Of a stretch of DNA of 43,588 nt, positions 1 through 9,800 are shown piece by piece. Under the pieces are notes generated by a model. It had not been told where the DNA came from. It was given only the letters and a program-made list of their open reading frames with translations, and searched no databases. Source of the stretch: a virus; the IMG/VR virus record IMGVR_UViG_3300035199_000815, positions 1 through 43,588 of that record; one strand, 5' to 3'. A program made the position numbers and the translations under genes. Numbering within the stretch: position 1 is the first letter of the stretch; each line of letters starts with the position of its first letter.

Positions 1-567
1 GGCTGATGCGGATGCATCAATAAGTGTTTGGGAGTAGGCGCTGGAGGTTCCATAGTATAAATAAGAACCGGTACCCACCGTCATGCTAAAGGTGCCCTTC
101 TTGATCTGCTCCTTCATAATAAGGCGCGAGAGCGTAATAAAGAAACAGGATGTCATTTGGTTATCATCGTCACCGATGTTCAGATCACTTTCAAAAATCT
201 CTGTGGTGTTGGCACTGCCTGTATAGCCCAACAGAACCTGAGACATTTGATTATACATGTTGATCTTCTTCGAAGCCTGGACGCCATAGAGGTTTGCGGA
301 TGACGATAAAGTTCGAGTAGCGTCCCCGGGCTCCGTAGCACCCTCATCAAAGCCCATTGTTATATCAAAGATGTGGTTAGCCGAAGAACTCAGATATGGA
401 TAATCATACACGGACTGAAACATGCCGTGCGTATAATTCTTGATGTTGTTGTCGGCATATGTGCCGGAGACGATGGTTCCAGTCATCGGGATCACTTCAT
501 GAAGCAATGTCCGAGTGGTTGTCACATCTGTGTTTGTGTCAATAATTTCATAATTTTGTACAGGCAT
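1..567 (-). CDS. Virion structural protein, partial (C-terminus off left edge)
   Basis: An open frame of 189 codons begins at ATG (565-567) and runs without a stop to the left edge, so only the N-terminal part is seen. The protein begins MPVQNYEIIDTNTD and is rich in Thr, Ser, Asn and Tyr, with no signal peptide or membrane segment. An AGGAG ribosome binding site lies about 8 bases before the ATG, in the 15-base gap after the 329-aa gene, and supports this start. It is the most downstream gene seen in the structural-gene series. I do not recognise the family; a tail or fibre-associated virion protein is inferred from location and composition only. Confidence 0.7.
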   Translation of the reverse strand, partial: MPVQNYEIIDTNTDVTTTRTLLHEVIPMTGTIVSGTYADNNIKNYTHGMFQSVYDYPYLSSSANHIFDITMGFDEGATEPGDATRTLSSSANLYGVQASKKINMYNQMSQVLLGYTGSANTTEIFESDLNIGDDDNQMTSCFFITLSRLIMKEQIKKGTFSMTVGTGSYLYYGTSSAYSQTLIDASASA

Positions 568-582
568 TCATAAACTCCTAAT

Positions 583-1572
583 TTAACTTGCTTTCCTGGT
601 GATTCTAATCGGCAACTGGATTACTTGCGCACTATTGCTTCCGACAACATAAACGGTAGTATCAATATAGTCATAAGTATTGCCATCGCTGAAAAGGTTT
701 TGTCCTGTGGCGCCATAATCTACGTAGGAACTGTCTCTGGTGACAGTGTCGCCCAGTCCGCCCACAACTTGGAATTGTACGCCTCCAATGGTTCCACATG
801 GACCGTCTAGTGCAGTCCATATGGAAGTGCCCGAGTCGGTATCGGTGATTGAATTGGTGAGTCCAAGTACCGAATAATCACTATAATTGGTCAATCCGGT
901 TGATGCTACGCCGGTGCCGGCTGCTGCAGGGCTCAACGTCTCAGTTAATTCATCACTGCTATTGTTTGTAAACACACCTCCTGTTGCGAGTCCATTTACG
1001 GTCGCAACAAATCGAGCATCTGCTTGAATAGTGAAAGAGCTGTCAATCATATCAACAGCAACGAGATAGGCACTCCGGTTGGCGGTGGTGGCCGAAATCC
1101 TGCTCGAATCGATTCCCGACTCAAACAAAATAATGCGAGAGGAAGTACTATAGCCGTTGAGTACAAATTTTGAGCCGTCCAACGCGGTCGAAGCTTGTAA
1201 TGCTGTGTGGGTATCAAGATTTGCCGCCACATAGTAAATGCCGCTTGTCGCAAACATTGATTCGTCGTCCAATTTTTCATTGACTTTAATAGCGGGCATA
1301 TAAAGAATATTGGGATTGGTGATGGCCAATAATCCATAATTAATGTTAGAATTCATTTGGGTGGTAGATTCTAATACGGGTGTCTGAAGAATCTCTAGAT
1401 CGTAATATGCCGAGCCCGACGCGTGATTCTTGTTGTAGGTTGTATAGTTAATCTCGTCATCGCCTAGGGCGAATTTTGCAATCGAAAAATTGCCGTTTGC
1501 TAATTTCTTTCGACCGGTCTCAGTTAATACTGCATCAAGAATGATGTCGCCGGAGTTATCCAAAAAAGCCAT
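583..1572 (-). CDS. Structural protein, LT..G / DD.I.Y family (329 aa)
   Basis: The 329-aa protein begins MAFLDNSGDIILDAVLT and carries the signature LT-x2-GR...G-x-F...FALGDDEINY in its first 45 residues. The next gene upstream (342 aa) has the same N-terminal signature, so the two are tandem paralogs that diverge towards the C-terminus. The end again resembles its neighbour (YDYIDTTVYV versus YDYIDTTIYI, then a ...LPIRI/VPLRI strand). It has no signal peptide or membrane segment and is beta-rich by composition. The start is ATG at 1570-1572 with a GAGAGGAAG ribosome binding site. A virion role is inferred from the surrounding structural genes; the exact tail location is unknown. Confidence 0.8.
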   Translation of the reverse strand: MAFLDNSGDIILDAVLTETGRKKLANGNFSIAKFALGDDEINYTTYNKNHASGSAYYDLEILQTPVLESTTQMNSNINYGLLAITNPNILYMPAIKVNEKLDDESMFATSGIYYVAANLDTHTALQASTALDGSKFVLNGYSTSSRIILFESGIDSSRISATTANRSAYLVAVDMIDSSFTIQADARFVATVNGLATGGVFTNNSSDELTETLSPAAAGTGVASTGLTNYSDYSVLGLTNSITDTDSGTSIWTALDGPCGTIGGVQFQVVGGLGDTVTRDSSYVDYGATGQNLFSDGNTYDYIDTTVYVVGSNSAQVIQLPIRITRKAS

Positions 1573-1591
1573 TTATTTCTTCCTCTCTTTC

Positions 1592-1598
1592 ATAAATA
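1592..1598 (-). promoter_or_regulatory. Candidate late promoter, TATTTAT motif
   Basis: On the coding strand this 71-base gap contains CTATTTATG, 19 bases before the ATG of the 329-aa gene and just upstream of its ribosome binding site. The same heptamer recurs at a similar distance in the other larger gaps. It is the reverse complement of the T4 late promoter core (ATAAATA), so assignment as a promoter is an inference from recurrence and spacing. Confidence 0.4.
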
Positions 1599-1643
1599 GT
1601 TGTTATTTTGTTTGTTCTACTTATATAAGCACTTTTCTTTGTT

Positions 1644-2672
1644 CTATGTGCCAGCATATCTAATGATCCTTAGTGGCACCTGAAGTCTAGCGTTGCTCGA
1701 TAGTCCTTCAATATAAATAGTAGTATCGATATAATCGTACAAGTCTGTTCCTCCGAAAAGAGCTTGCGATCTCTTTCCGAAAATATAATATTTGTCCCCT
1801 GCATCAGACTGGGAGTCTCCTCTTAGTTCGTCGAAGATATTAAAATTGAGTGCAAGGATGGTGCCCCGGGGTCCATTAAGGGCTGAATGTTGTCCGGTGG
1901 GCGTCACAGGTTTCCAGTTATAAATCTGGTTGTCGACAGCTTCAATTTTATAGGTATCAAACTTGTCGGTGACCGATGCCAAAGAAACCTTTATATTTCG
2001 TTTCAAGGGTTCGAAATTCATATAGATCTGTGATTCCAATACACTATCCTTAATGTATGAGTCCATATGACAACTTAACACATTTTCTATAAAACGTGAA
2101 TCACAATAAACCATAAAATATAGATCATACAAATTCATATTTAAAATATATCTTTCTTTTGCCAACTTATCAGTGAGAAGATTTGCGCCGAGGGTCTCCG
2201 CGGAGGGGGTATTAATCCCACTTTCAACTAAGAGTTTTGTCTTTGTTAATTCATTGCTCTCTAGTGTCCCTTCGGTTCCCATCACTGCTTTGAGTTTTTC
2301 TGTTGTTTCATCGTTCACGGAGATGTGGTAGTGTCCAGACCTTACGCTTGGGTATGGGGTGGCACTCTCATCTATTCCGGTGTGATTTATTACAAGTTCA
2401 GGCACATAATATACATCCATGCGGTCATAGCTTACCAGCCCATAATTAATTGCCGCATTTTCAGCAGCGAATGCCTCAAAAAGAGGCGTATTTTTAAGAC
2501 CTGCGTGGGTGCTAAAACTATCTTTGCTGGGGCTTCTGAGTTCATAGTTAATTTCATCATCTCCTAGCGCAAACTTGGTAACTTTGAAGTTTCCTTGAAC
2601 CATTCTTTTGCGTCCAATGTCTGTTAAAACTGCGTCTAGGATGATGGTGCCGGCAGTATTTTGAAAAGCCAT
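1644..2672 (-). CDS. Structural protein, LT..G / DD.I.Y family (342 aa)
   Basis: The protein begins MAFQNTAGTIILDAVLTD and continues GRKRM...GNFKVTKFALGDDEINYE, a close match to the N-terminus of the 329-aa gene downstream; the C-termini also match (YDYIDTTIYIEG, then VPLRI). It has no signal peptide or membrane helix. The ATG overlaps the stop codon of the 913-aa gene (TAATG), and its ribosome binding site GAGAGGAAG lies inside the last codons of that gene, so the two are likely translationally coupled. The function is not known. A repeated tail, neck or fibre-associated component is inferred from context. Confidence 0.8.
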   Translation of the reverse strand: MAFQNTAGTIILDAVLTDIGRKRMVQGNFKVTKFALGDDEINYELRSPSKDSFSTHAGLKNTPLFEAFAAENAAINYGLVSYDRMDVYYVPELVINHTGIDESATPYPSVRSGHYHISVNDETTEKLKAVMGTEGTLESNELTKTKLLVESGINTPSAETLGANLLTDKLAKERYILNMNLYDLYFMVYCDSRFIENVLSCHMDSYIKDSVLESQIYMNFEPLKRNIKVSLASVTDKFDTYKIEAVDNQIYNWKPVTPTGQHSALNGPRGTILALNFNIFDELRGDSQSDAGDKYYIFGKRSQALFGGTDLYDYIDTTIYIEGLSSNARLQVPLRIIRYAGT

Positions 2673-5413
2673 TATTTTATTACTTCCTCTCTTATTCTAT
2701 AAGTAATGTTCAAATCTATTTTTTTACCAGTTTTGCGGGACGTCAGACGAATTTTAAAGGGCTGGTCCCAAATGGTTTTTTCAACACCGGTGCCTACCCC
2801 CAGGTTGTCTAATTGAGATTCTGCCGATTCTGAATAGTCTACGTTGGTGTCGTCCATTAGAACATGTTGTGCATTCGGTATAATGCGCAAAAGCTTTTTC
2901 ATTGGCTGGAAAACTTCTAAATCGTTTTGTTCGTCAAATTCAGTTTCATACATTACATCAAATTTAGCATATTTGTAGCCCCCATCGTTCACAAGTTCGG
3001 CGACATATATGGGAGAAAGAAACCCAGGAATTCCGTGCTCATTGACGAATCTAAACAAGTAATAGTATTTTTTATTTGTTGCAACCATCTCCTCATAAAA
3101 GCAATTGGTTTTTGTATATTTATAACCAGAAAGGGTTAAATCTTTACTTTCTACAAGGGCTCCCGCAAAATCAGAGATGGCTGTTGGTTTTGTATCTAAA
3201 CGATAAACCTCTAAGAAGTTTGCTCTAGACACCGATGATTCTTTAATTCTTTCTCCATCAAGAAGGTTGTATGAACGCAAATAATTATCCTTATACGTTT
3301 GTTCGTCAGACGTCATCAAAGTGGGGAAGGGTGCAGGACTAGTATCCTTGGAATCGCGACCTCCCTCCTGATTCGCGTAAAACCCGATGATTTGAGAGTC
3401 GTCCATTCTTTGATATGGTGTAATATCTACAGCCGACGGCATGTGATCTAAAATTGTAATTTGCTTGGTTCCTAATGAAACTTCCATAATCTTCCAAGAA
3501 GGTTCTAAGCTTAAATTAAACTCAGCCATATAGCGATCTTCGCTCAATACTTGGGCATTTGTAGCATATTCATTTTGGGCCATGAGTTCATTCTCTTCTG
3601 CTGAAACTAGCAATTGCTCAGCAGTTTGTCCCGTAGAAAGATTATAAAACTCTAAGCAGTAGCTATCAGGCAACGAGGTGGGCGCCAAGGCGGCGCCACC
3701 CAGACCTTCAATGGCTGTGAATCCGAAGGGTGTTCCAATTAGCCTTGTCGCTCTTAAGTCCGAATATTTGTAGTTATAACCCTTTACGAGTACGTAGGCA
3801 AAAATCTCATAGTTGTAGGTGGCGCCATAGCGCACTTGTGAGTCATAATAATTTAAACTGGTGCCGAGGGCGGATGTATTAAGAAAAAACGTATCCTGCA
3901 CTGTCGTCTGTGTCTCAGTGGGGGCAGTGGGGAACGTTCCCACCTTGTTGATCCGGAATGCCAGCGTGTCCCCCTCGCCTGCCTCATCGGCCATCTGGAG
4001 AAAATCAAACATGTTTCCCGTGGACCCATCACTCACGCAATCGAGGGGCATTATATACATTTGTTCTATTACGGTATTGAGCATATCAAACGTAGGAAGA
4101 GAGTGAGTATATCGGTAGGAACCATAAGCATTTCGGAGCGCTTTAATCTCCGCAGTGAGCGGTTGCATAAAATATTGATCGGCTGGCGTATCAGTAACTG
4201 ATAAATTAAGAGAATTCAAAAGCATTCTGAGAAAATCGGCACTCCGATAAGATGTGTTGGTAGTGACGGTTTTTGATACGACCGAGCCAGACTCTGCTGT
4301 GTCAAAGGTTGTGGCAGCAATGGTGGGATAGTTGACTGTGCCCACTTGGTGTCCTGTAAACTGCTGGCGCAGAGTGGATAAAAACAATTTATCATAATTA
4401 GCTACTTCCATCTGCGCCACGAGGGCGCTGCGATGAGCATCGGTCGGCACATCAAAAGAAACATAATAGGGGAGCCGCGGCAAAACCTGATCCTGTAGCA
4501 ACGCAGGCGAATATTTATCCATTGTCGTGCGATCAAACAATAGATTGGGGGTGCGATTTACGATGAATTGAGCCGTTGAGGCAGACAAAGTTTCATTGAC
4601 GAGGGTGCCTGTTAGATAATCTCGCAGATTCTTTGTCTTGTCGTTATACATGCCTTCAGCAATCGTTGGGTCGCTTTCTGTCTCTACATAAGGGGGAGGA
4701 TAAAGAGTTGTCGTGTCTCTCAAAATCAACGTCGGATTATGGGTCGCCTCCATAGAGACAAATCTTCCGATCTCCTCATCGACCGCGAAATCTGGATCAG
4801 AGTGCCACATCTCTCCAGGACTGAGGGTTGCTGATTGTCTGAACATTTCTAAGAGGTAAAGATTGGGGATCAGCAGATCGCTGCTGCGGGAAGCCATCTT
4901 GTCTTCATAGGCGGGATAATATTCTTGATAATTACACCTCACTTCATAATAAGGATATGTGCCATAGCTAGCGGAATCTATATTCTTAGCATCGAGCAAT
5001 GAGTAGGGGGTATTTATAACAAAATTGTGACAGTCAAACGTTCCTTCGCTTAAAAAGCCTTCATATGAGGCAGTCCCCCACGTGCCTCCTTTTAAAATCG
5101 CTTTCCACTCGGCATCATCTTTAATGAGATCTGGATCTCCCAAAATCCTAACAGGAAATTTGTAATTGGGGATGATAGAAGTTGCCGAAGCTGTAACATA
5201 TGCGCTAGCTGGTGCTACACTAATATCTGCTGCGTGAATAGCGTCGACCCATGTGGATCCGTCATCTTCGGGCGCCTCGGAGAATACGAGAGCGGAACCA
5301 TGCTCTGTCGAATCAGATATGGTCCAGTACCCTCCGATAACATTTCTAACTTTATCGCCAGAACCCGACATCAGGTTGGTATCAATATTTTTTATTTCTA
5401 CTTTATCGCTCAT
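2672..5413 (-). CDS. Large virion structural protein (913 aa)
   Basis: A 913-aa protein without signal peptide or membrane segments. It is rich in Tyr, Thr, Ser and Asp. The region around residues 500-600 and 740-810 has aromatic beta-strand patterns (for example TYNYEIFAYVLVKG and KKYYYLFRFVNEHG) that resemble fibronectin type III-like strands, but I cannot assign the fold firmly. The C-terminal 50 residues are more charged. The start ATG at 5411-5413 has no strong ribosome binding site; it is preceded by GTAGAATAAATT, a context similar to that of two other large genes here. It lies 23 bases after the 266-aa gene and overlaps the 342-aa gene at its end. A tail or fibre component is inferred from its place in the run. 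Confidence 0.75.
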   Translation of the reverse strand: MSDKVEIKNIDTNLMSGSGDKVRNVIGGYWTISDSTEHGSALVFSEAPEDDGSTWVDAIHAADISVAPASAYVTASATSIIPNYKFPVRILGDPDLIKDDAEWKAILKGGTWGTASYEGFLSEGTFDCHNFVINTPYSLLDAKNIDSASYGTYPYYEVRCNYQEYYPAYEDKMASRSSDLLIPNLYLLEMFRQSATLSPGEMWHSDPDFAVDEEIGRFVSMEATHNPTLILRDTTTLYPPPYVETESDPTIAEGMYNDKTKNLRDYLTGTLVNETLSASTAQFIVNRTPNLLFDRTTMDKYSPALLQDQVLPRLPYYVSFDVPTDAHRSALVAQMEVANYDKLFLSTLRQQFTGHQVGTVNYPTIAATTFDTAESGSVVSKTVTTNTSYRSADFLRMLLNSLNLSVTDTPADQYFMQPLTAEIKALRNAYGSYRYTHSLPTFDMLNTVIEQMYIMPLDCVSDGSTGNMFDFLQMADEAGEGDTLAFRINKVGTFPTAPTETQTTVQDTFFLNTSALGTSLNYYDSQVRYGATYNYEIFAYVLVKGYNYKYSDLRATRLIGTPFGFTAIEGLGGAALAPTSLPDSYCLEFYNLSTGQTAEQLLVSAEENELMAQNEYATNAQVLSEDRYMAEFNLSLEPSWKIMEVSLGTKQITILDHMPSAVDITPYQRMDDSQIIGFYANQEGGRDSKDTSPAPFPTLMTSDEQTYKDNYLRSYNLLDGERIKESSVSRANFLEVYRLDTKPTAISDFAGALVESKDLTLSGYKYTKTNCFYEEMVATNKKYYYLFRFVNEHGIPGFLSPIYVAELVNDGGYKYAKFDVMYETEFDEQNDLEVFQPMKKLLRIIPNAQHVLMDDTNVDYSESAESQLDNLGVGTGVEKTIWDQPFKIRLTSRKTGKKIDLNITYRIREEVIK

Positions 5414-5419
5414 AATTTA

Positions 5420-5479
5420 TTCTACGTTAATCATCGTTAGCTGTAAGATGATTCTTCTTCTACGTTGGTCATCGTTAGC
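5420..5479. repeat. Short direct repeat across the stop codon of the 266-aa gene
   Basis: Two 22-base copies (5420-5441 and 5458-5479) differ at two positions and lie 38 bases apart. The inner copy encodes LTMTNVE at the end of the 266-aa protein. The outer copy spans its stop codon and would encode LTMINVE then stop in another frame. The offset of 38 is not a multiple of three, so the second copy is out of frame. It looks like a small tandem duplication followed by a frame change. Confidence 0.75.
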
Positions 5480-6237
5480 CCCAGGCTCACTCCTTGTCCG
5501 ACTTCTCTTGTTCTAAATGCTCTCAAGTTGCCATCCAACAATCTCGGGTGTTTTGCTTTGGAAAAGTGAAGCTCTGTGCTTGGGAATGTTTGCAAAACTT
5601 CTTTTGCCATGCTCAACATTTCCTGTTCAATAATATCTTGGGCTGTCGTACCCGAGGGGAGGTAGGGAAAACTTTTGGCTAAGCCCTCGATTTCATCCGC
5701 GTCATATTCAATATGCCAATCTTCCGTAGCAACTCCGGATGGATTGGGAGCGATGACTGGCGATTCGGGATTAAAGTTTTGGAACGGCGCATACAGCCGA
5801 AAAGTTGTTTCTGTATAACCTGTCTCATCTGACCACTCGCTCACTCCTCTCGAATGTACGATTTCACCAGCATGCTGTTGAGTAAAAATGCCCATGGATT
5901 CATTGCCAAAGTCGTCAAGACCAAGTGCATCAGTCGCTGAGTACTCGCTAACAGAGTCGGCATCCAGTTCCTCGCCGGCGTATTCCGACGCTCCACCAAC
6001 GGTGCCTGCGGCGGTGGCGAAAGTGTTCTGATATTGAAAAGCAACGTCTACGCCGTTGCCCGCTACTATTAGCCCCTCACTATCTATGCTGGTGCTGGGG
6101 ATTCCCGCAACAACAGAAAGCTCTCCTTGTGGACCAGTGGTTAGTGATCCGGCCAACTCGCTTGGGGCTGCTTCTTCCGCGCCGACGGTGGATTCGCGGT
6201 CTGAGCCACCTCCTCCGCCGCCATATGGATCAGCCAT
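5437..6237 (-). CDS. Hypothetical virion protein with Gly-rich N-terminus (266 aa)
   Basis: The 266-aa protein begins MADPYGGGGGGSDRE and has an acidic, Gly/Ala/Ser-rich first third followed by a more ordered acidic region (residues about 100-260) with no signal peptide or membrane segment. The start ATG is 1 base after the stop of the 191-aa gene, and a strong GGGAGGAGA ribosome binding site is embedded in the last codons of that gene (the final GRR), which strongly supports both the start and translational coupling. I do not recognise the family. The C-terminal seven codons before EESSYS are duplicated out of frame beyond the stop. Its place between large structural genes suggests a virion or assembly role, which is an inference. 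Confidence 0.7.
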   Translation of the reverse strand: MADPYGGGGGGSDRESTVGAEEAAPSELAGSLTTGPQGELSVVAGIPSTSIDSEGLIVAGNGVDVAFQYQNTFATAAGTVGGASEYAGEELDADSVSEYSATDALGLDDFGNESMGIFTQQHAGEIVHSRGVSEWSDETGYTETTFRLYAPFQNFNPESPVIAPNPSGVATEDWHIEYDADEIEGLAKSFPYLPSGTTAQDIIEQEMLSMAKEVLQTFPSTELHFSKAKHPRLLDGNLRAFRTREVGQGVSLGLTMTNVEEESSYS

Positions 6238-6238
6238 T

Positions 6239-6814
6239 TTATCTCCTCCCTATGCCATAAGCTCTTATGGTCTTTTGAGAAGAAGAATTGGCTTGTTGAA
6301 TCATCTTCACAGCAAGCGCTGTAAGATCGGGTGCCGCCTTCTCCTCTGCTTTTCTTATTTGTTTTTGCTTGCTTGTTGATAGCGGTCCATCAGAAGTATA
6401 GAATGGATCGCCTGGAAGAGCAAACATCGTTTCTAGCGTTATTTTGCGCTTTTCAATATCTCTATATTCTGAAGGGTTTAGAATGCTAGGGTTCTCAATA
6501 ATTTCAGTATCGAGTTGTGTGTGGATGAGGGAATAATTCTTTTTTTTCTGTTCTGGCAGTGTTGCGAGGCTTATGCCGGCGACTCCCAGTGCATCTGAAG
6601 CTAATTGTGCGATAGGTTGGGATTGATTGCTTCCGGCTTTTAAGCCGTTTCTTTGTAAATCTTGGTTAAAGCGAGCAATTAAAATTTGATCGGCTCCGGT
6701 GGAGGGCGAATAAGCTACTCCCTGAAATACCTGTATTGAGCTTCGCTCGGCGAGCGCTTTTCGAGAAGCTGGTCTTGATAAAAATCCTGAAGTTACTGTT
6801 GTTCGTGCTGCCAT
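6239..6814 (-). CDS. Hypothetical protein (191 aa)
   Basis: A 191-aa protein, basic and Gln/Ala/Ser-rich, beginning MAARTTVTSGFLSRP. It has no signal peptide, membrane segment or recognised motif. The ATG at 6812-6814 follows an AGAAGGAG ribosome binding site, and a TATTTAT promoter-like motif lies 23 bases upstream, so it probably heads a transcription unit that includes the 266- and 913-aa genes. The C-terminal codons double as the ribosome binding site of the next gene. The family is unknown; a small structural or assembly protein is inferred from context. Confidence 0.65.
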   Translation of the reverse strand: MAARTTVTSGFLSRPASRKALAERSSIQVFQGVAYSPSTGADQILIARFNQDLQRNGLKAGSNQSQPIAQLASDALGVAGISLATLPEQKKKNYSLIHTQLDTEIIENPSILNPSEYRDIEKRKITLETMFALPGDPFYTSDGPLSTSKQKQIRKAEEKAAPDLTALAVKMIQQANSSSQKTIRAYGIGRR

Positions 6815-6837
6815 TTGTTTTGTTTCTCCTTCTAAAA

Positions 6838-6844
6838 ATAAATA
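6838..6844 (-). promoter_or_regulatory. Candidate late promoter, TATTTAT motif
   Basis: The 51-base gap between the 1222-aa and 191-aa genes reads CTATTTATTTTTAGAAGGAG on the coding strand. The heptamer ends 23 bases before the ATG. Same element as in the other larger gaps; promoter function is inferred. Confidence 0.4.
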
Positions 6845-6865
6845 GAAAGCTCTTGTTTTTTAAGC

Positions 6866-9800
6866 TTACGGAAGATCTCCATTCCACGTCTCGCTGCTCT
6901 TGTTCCATTGAGGATCGTTTTCGAAAATGCTATCTTCCCACTGAGAGGTGGGGGATTTCGCATAAAGTCCATGATTCGAGTCGCCTGAATAGGAAACTGA
7001 AGTGGTGCTGCCGCAATCACATCGCAAAATATAACGAGTGTATTTGGTTGGCATCGAGCTTCCAATCGCTTGTCCGCTGGTGCTGCCGAGGGTTCCTTCG
7101 AGTTCGTCTTCGATGTGTTCCACGCCAGCAGGCACCTTGATTCTCTTTGTGACGAAGACCTTCGTTGCGTCCGTGGCGCCGTAGGGCCCAGCGCCTGTGC
7201 AGTCGGCGCGTGCATGCCATGTAATGCTATATTCTATACCGGCATAAAGATACACCGTCCGATATCTTTCGCTATTGGGTTTGCATTCGCCGCGCTCGAA
7301 ATCCCATCTGCTGTTATAGAGTTTTAAACCGTCGGACCGGGACACGTCGCGACTAAGTTTGTCGGTGATCATCGACGTGGTGGGGTTGGATGGGTCACTT
7401 CCGTCGGGCAATTCGCCAGACTCTCCTACCACGGTGATTCTTATCCAACCATCGGAGCCACCACTCTTGGCGCCGCAGTCGGGGATCTGCTTGAATCCGA
7501 AGCCCATTTTAACCATGCGGATCTCTCCGCGGGTTTCCGCTGTCGCGGCTGCGGCGGCTTCGGCGCTGCCATCGTCGAGGCTGGTCCACCCCGGCGGTAA
7601 ACCGGTGGTCTCGCTCATGCAAAAACCCCAGGTGCCGTCAGTATCGATCCCGTGGGCATCAACATATTCCTGCGAGACGTAAACATGACCCGGGTCAAAG
7701 CCCCATGGTCGGTCCACTATATACTGTGACGCGGCGCTAACCCAGCGACCGGGCTTCCAGACTCTCCCGGGAATGCACGTCTCCGGCGCGGAGATGTGAT
7801 CAGATTTTACCAATTCTATATAGGCAGCCCCAAAAAGATAATCAGTTTGAAGTTCCGGCAGCGGATATTTTGCGATGCGGTTCCCAGATCCACCATCGTC
7901 GCCAGAGTTAAATTTTCCAAATACAGCAGTGTAATTTTCGAGACCTTCAGAAGCCACAGCAATATCGCCGCTGGAAGGTTCGTAATGGGCTGTGTAGAAA
8001 TCCTTAAATTTCTGCCAAAATTCTTGCAATCCTTCTAATCTTCCAGTGGTTGGGTTTATTAGCTCACTGTCTCGTATTGCGGCGTCAATAATTCTATCAC
8101 GAGAACCACCATGGGCATCTGTTAGCAAATCCGCATGAAAGTGATATATCGTGGGAGCTAAAACCCATGGCGCTGTTTCGGGGAGTCCTTCATACTTTTG
8201 AAGCATCGCATTAATAAAGAATGTGTTGAAATATCCTTCTGGACTATTATAGCTGCAGTATTCTGCCGCGGCTTCTACATATTCTTGAAGGCTTCCGGTT
8301 GCCATGGAACTATACGCCCCCACGAAGGCATCATAAATATTCATAGTTCTGTCGCGAACCGCCACGCTAAATGTAAAAAAGTCATTGAAGGTGGGTTCAT
8401 AATCAATATTGGTTTTTTGATTATGGCAAAGATCTTGAAACTCCATGGCCATGAGCCGATAAGGCTTATCATCAATGGTGAGACCGTTAGCAAATTTAAA
8501 ATTTCTTAAACAATCATAAGTATATTCTGTTTTATCGGAATCGATGCCGAGCAGAGATTCATCATAGCCGCCGCCCTCTCCGGTGTCGGTGTCGATGGCA
8601 GGTGGGTTTATTTCACCGGTGTTCATGGACTTCCACGTGCCTCCTCCGTATCCGGAATCGCCTTTATAATCTGAATTTGTCCACACATCGCTATACTCTA
8701 AGTCAGGATATGGGTTTGTTGAATTAACATCATATCTTGCTTTAGAGAGAGAAACTAGTGGGGTGGGATTTGTCAGATCTCCATGATCATTAGAATCGGG
8801 CCATGAGGCCGGGCGGGTTGTTCCGTAGCGATCATTTATTTCCCCATCCGTCTCTGAGATTCCGACTTGCTGCAGGTCACCGGCTGCGTTAACAGTATAT
8901 TCCATATGGTTCTGGATCCGTCGACGGCGCCGGCGATTCGTCTGCTTGAGCCGGAAACTATCATTTATTATCTCTTGGCCAAACCAGCTTTCTATTCTGT
9001 CTATTGGTAACAATCTTGAAAGATTGCTGCCCTTTCGAATAGCCCGTTCGTAATCAAAAAACCAATATCCCGAGGTATAAATGTCCATAGTATCCATTTC
9101 CGCCGACGATTCAGGACGGGTGCTAAATTTACTTACCAGCACCATCGATGGATTAATGTAGTTATATGTCATGGCAGCGGTGCCCACCTCCCATCCATCC
9201 ACCAAGCCCCTATATGGCGCTGGGGTGATGGTGCGGCGATCTTTTACAACTGGGCTTTTAATGAGTTTCTTCATGAGAACAGTGCCGCTTTCAACAGCAT
9301 TGTTGGCATTGTAAATCATAATTTTTACTTTTTCGTACATTCGACCGCCTTCGGTGGTGGTACTCTTTTCAGGGAAGGTTTTTCTAAAAAAGTTTAATTG
9401 CACCAAAAGGTCGATACTGCTTCCGTGCTCTTCCAAAATATAATTTATATTGTCATACATATTCTGGACAATGCTGTTGTTGCTAATTCCAGTTCCCACA
9501 AATTCTTTGAAAAGGGCAACAATATCGCTTAGGGCAATCTCTGTATCTCCATAATAAAGTCCATTGATTGCCTGGATGGGGGTTTCGTCGTACTCTTCTC
9601 CGTTGGGCATTACATAAATCAGAATAGGATCGCTTACGATTTCTCCATAGTGGGTCATCTTCTCGTAGGTGGCGTCAGAAACTTGAGCTTCGTAGAGCTT
9701 CGCTCTGCCTTTGTTTTTGCGGGATCCCATAAGTATATTATCATAGCCAACATCCATATCTCCAATTTCAAGTGGCGATGTAAAAGTTACCATACTCACA

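Noticed and set aside
1620-1629. Palindrome CTTATATAAG in the gap before the 329-aa gene
   Set aside because: A 10-base AT-rich palindrome occurs by chance and no second copy supports an operator or promoter.
6844-6870. Weak stem (AAGCT/AGCTT) followed by a T-rich stretch after the 1222-aa gene
   Set aside because: A 5-bp stem with an 11-base loop is too weak for a terminator; the T-rich stretch is better read as part of the TATTTAT element.
6056-7682. Several plus-strand open frames of 80-135 codons opposite the 1222-, 191- and 266-aa genes
   Set aside because: They lie opposite well-supported genes, have low-complexity or Arg/Cys-rich translations and no ribosome binding sites; they are frame shadows.
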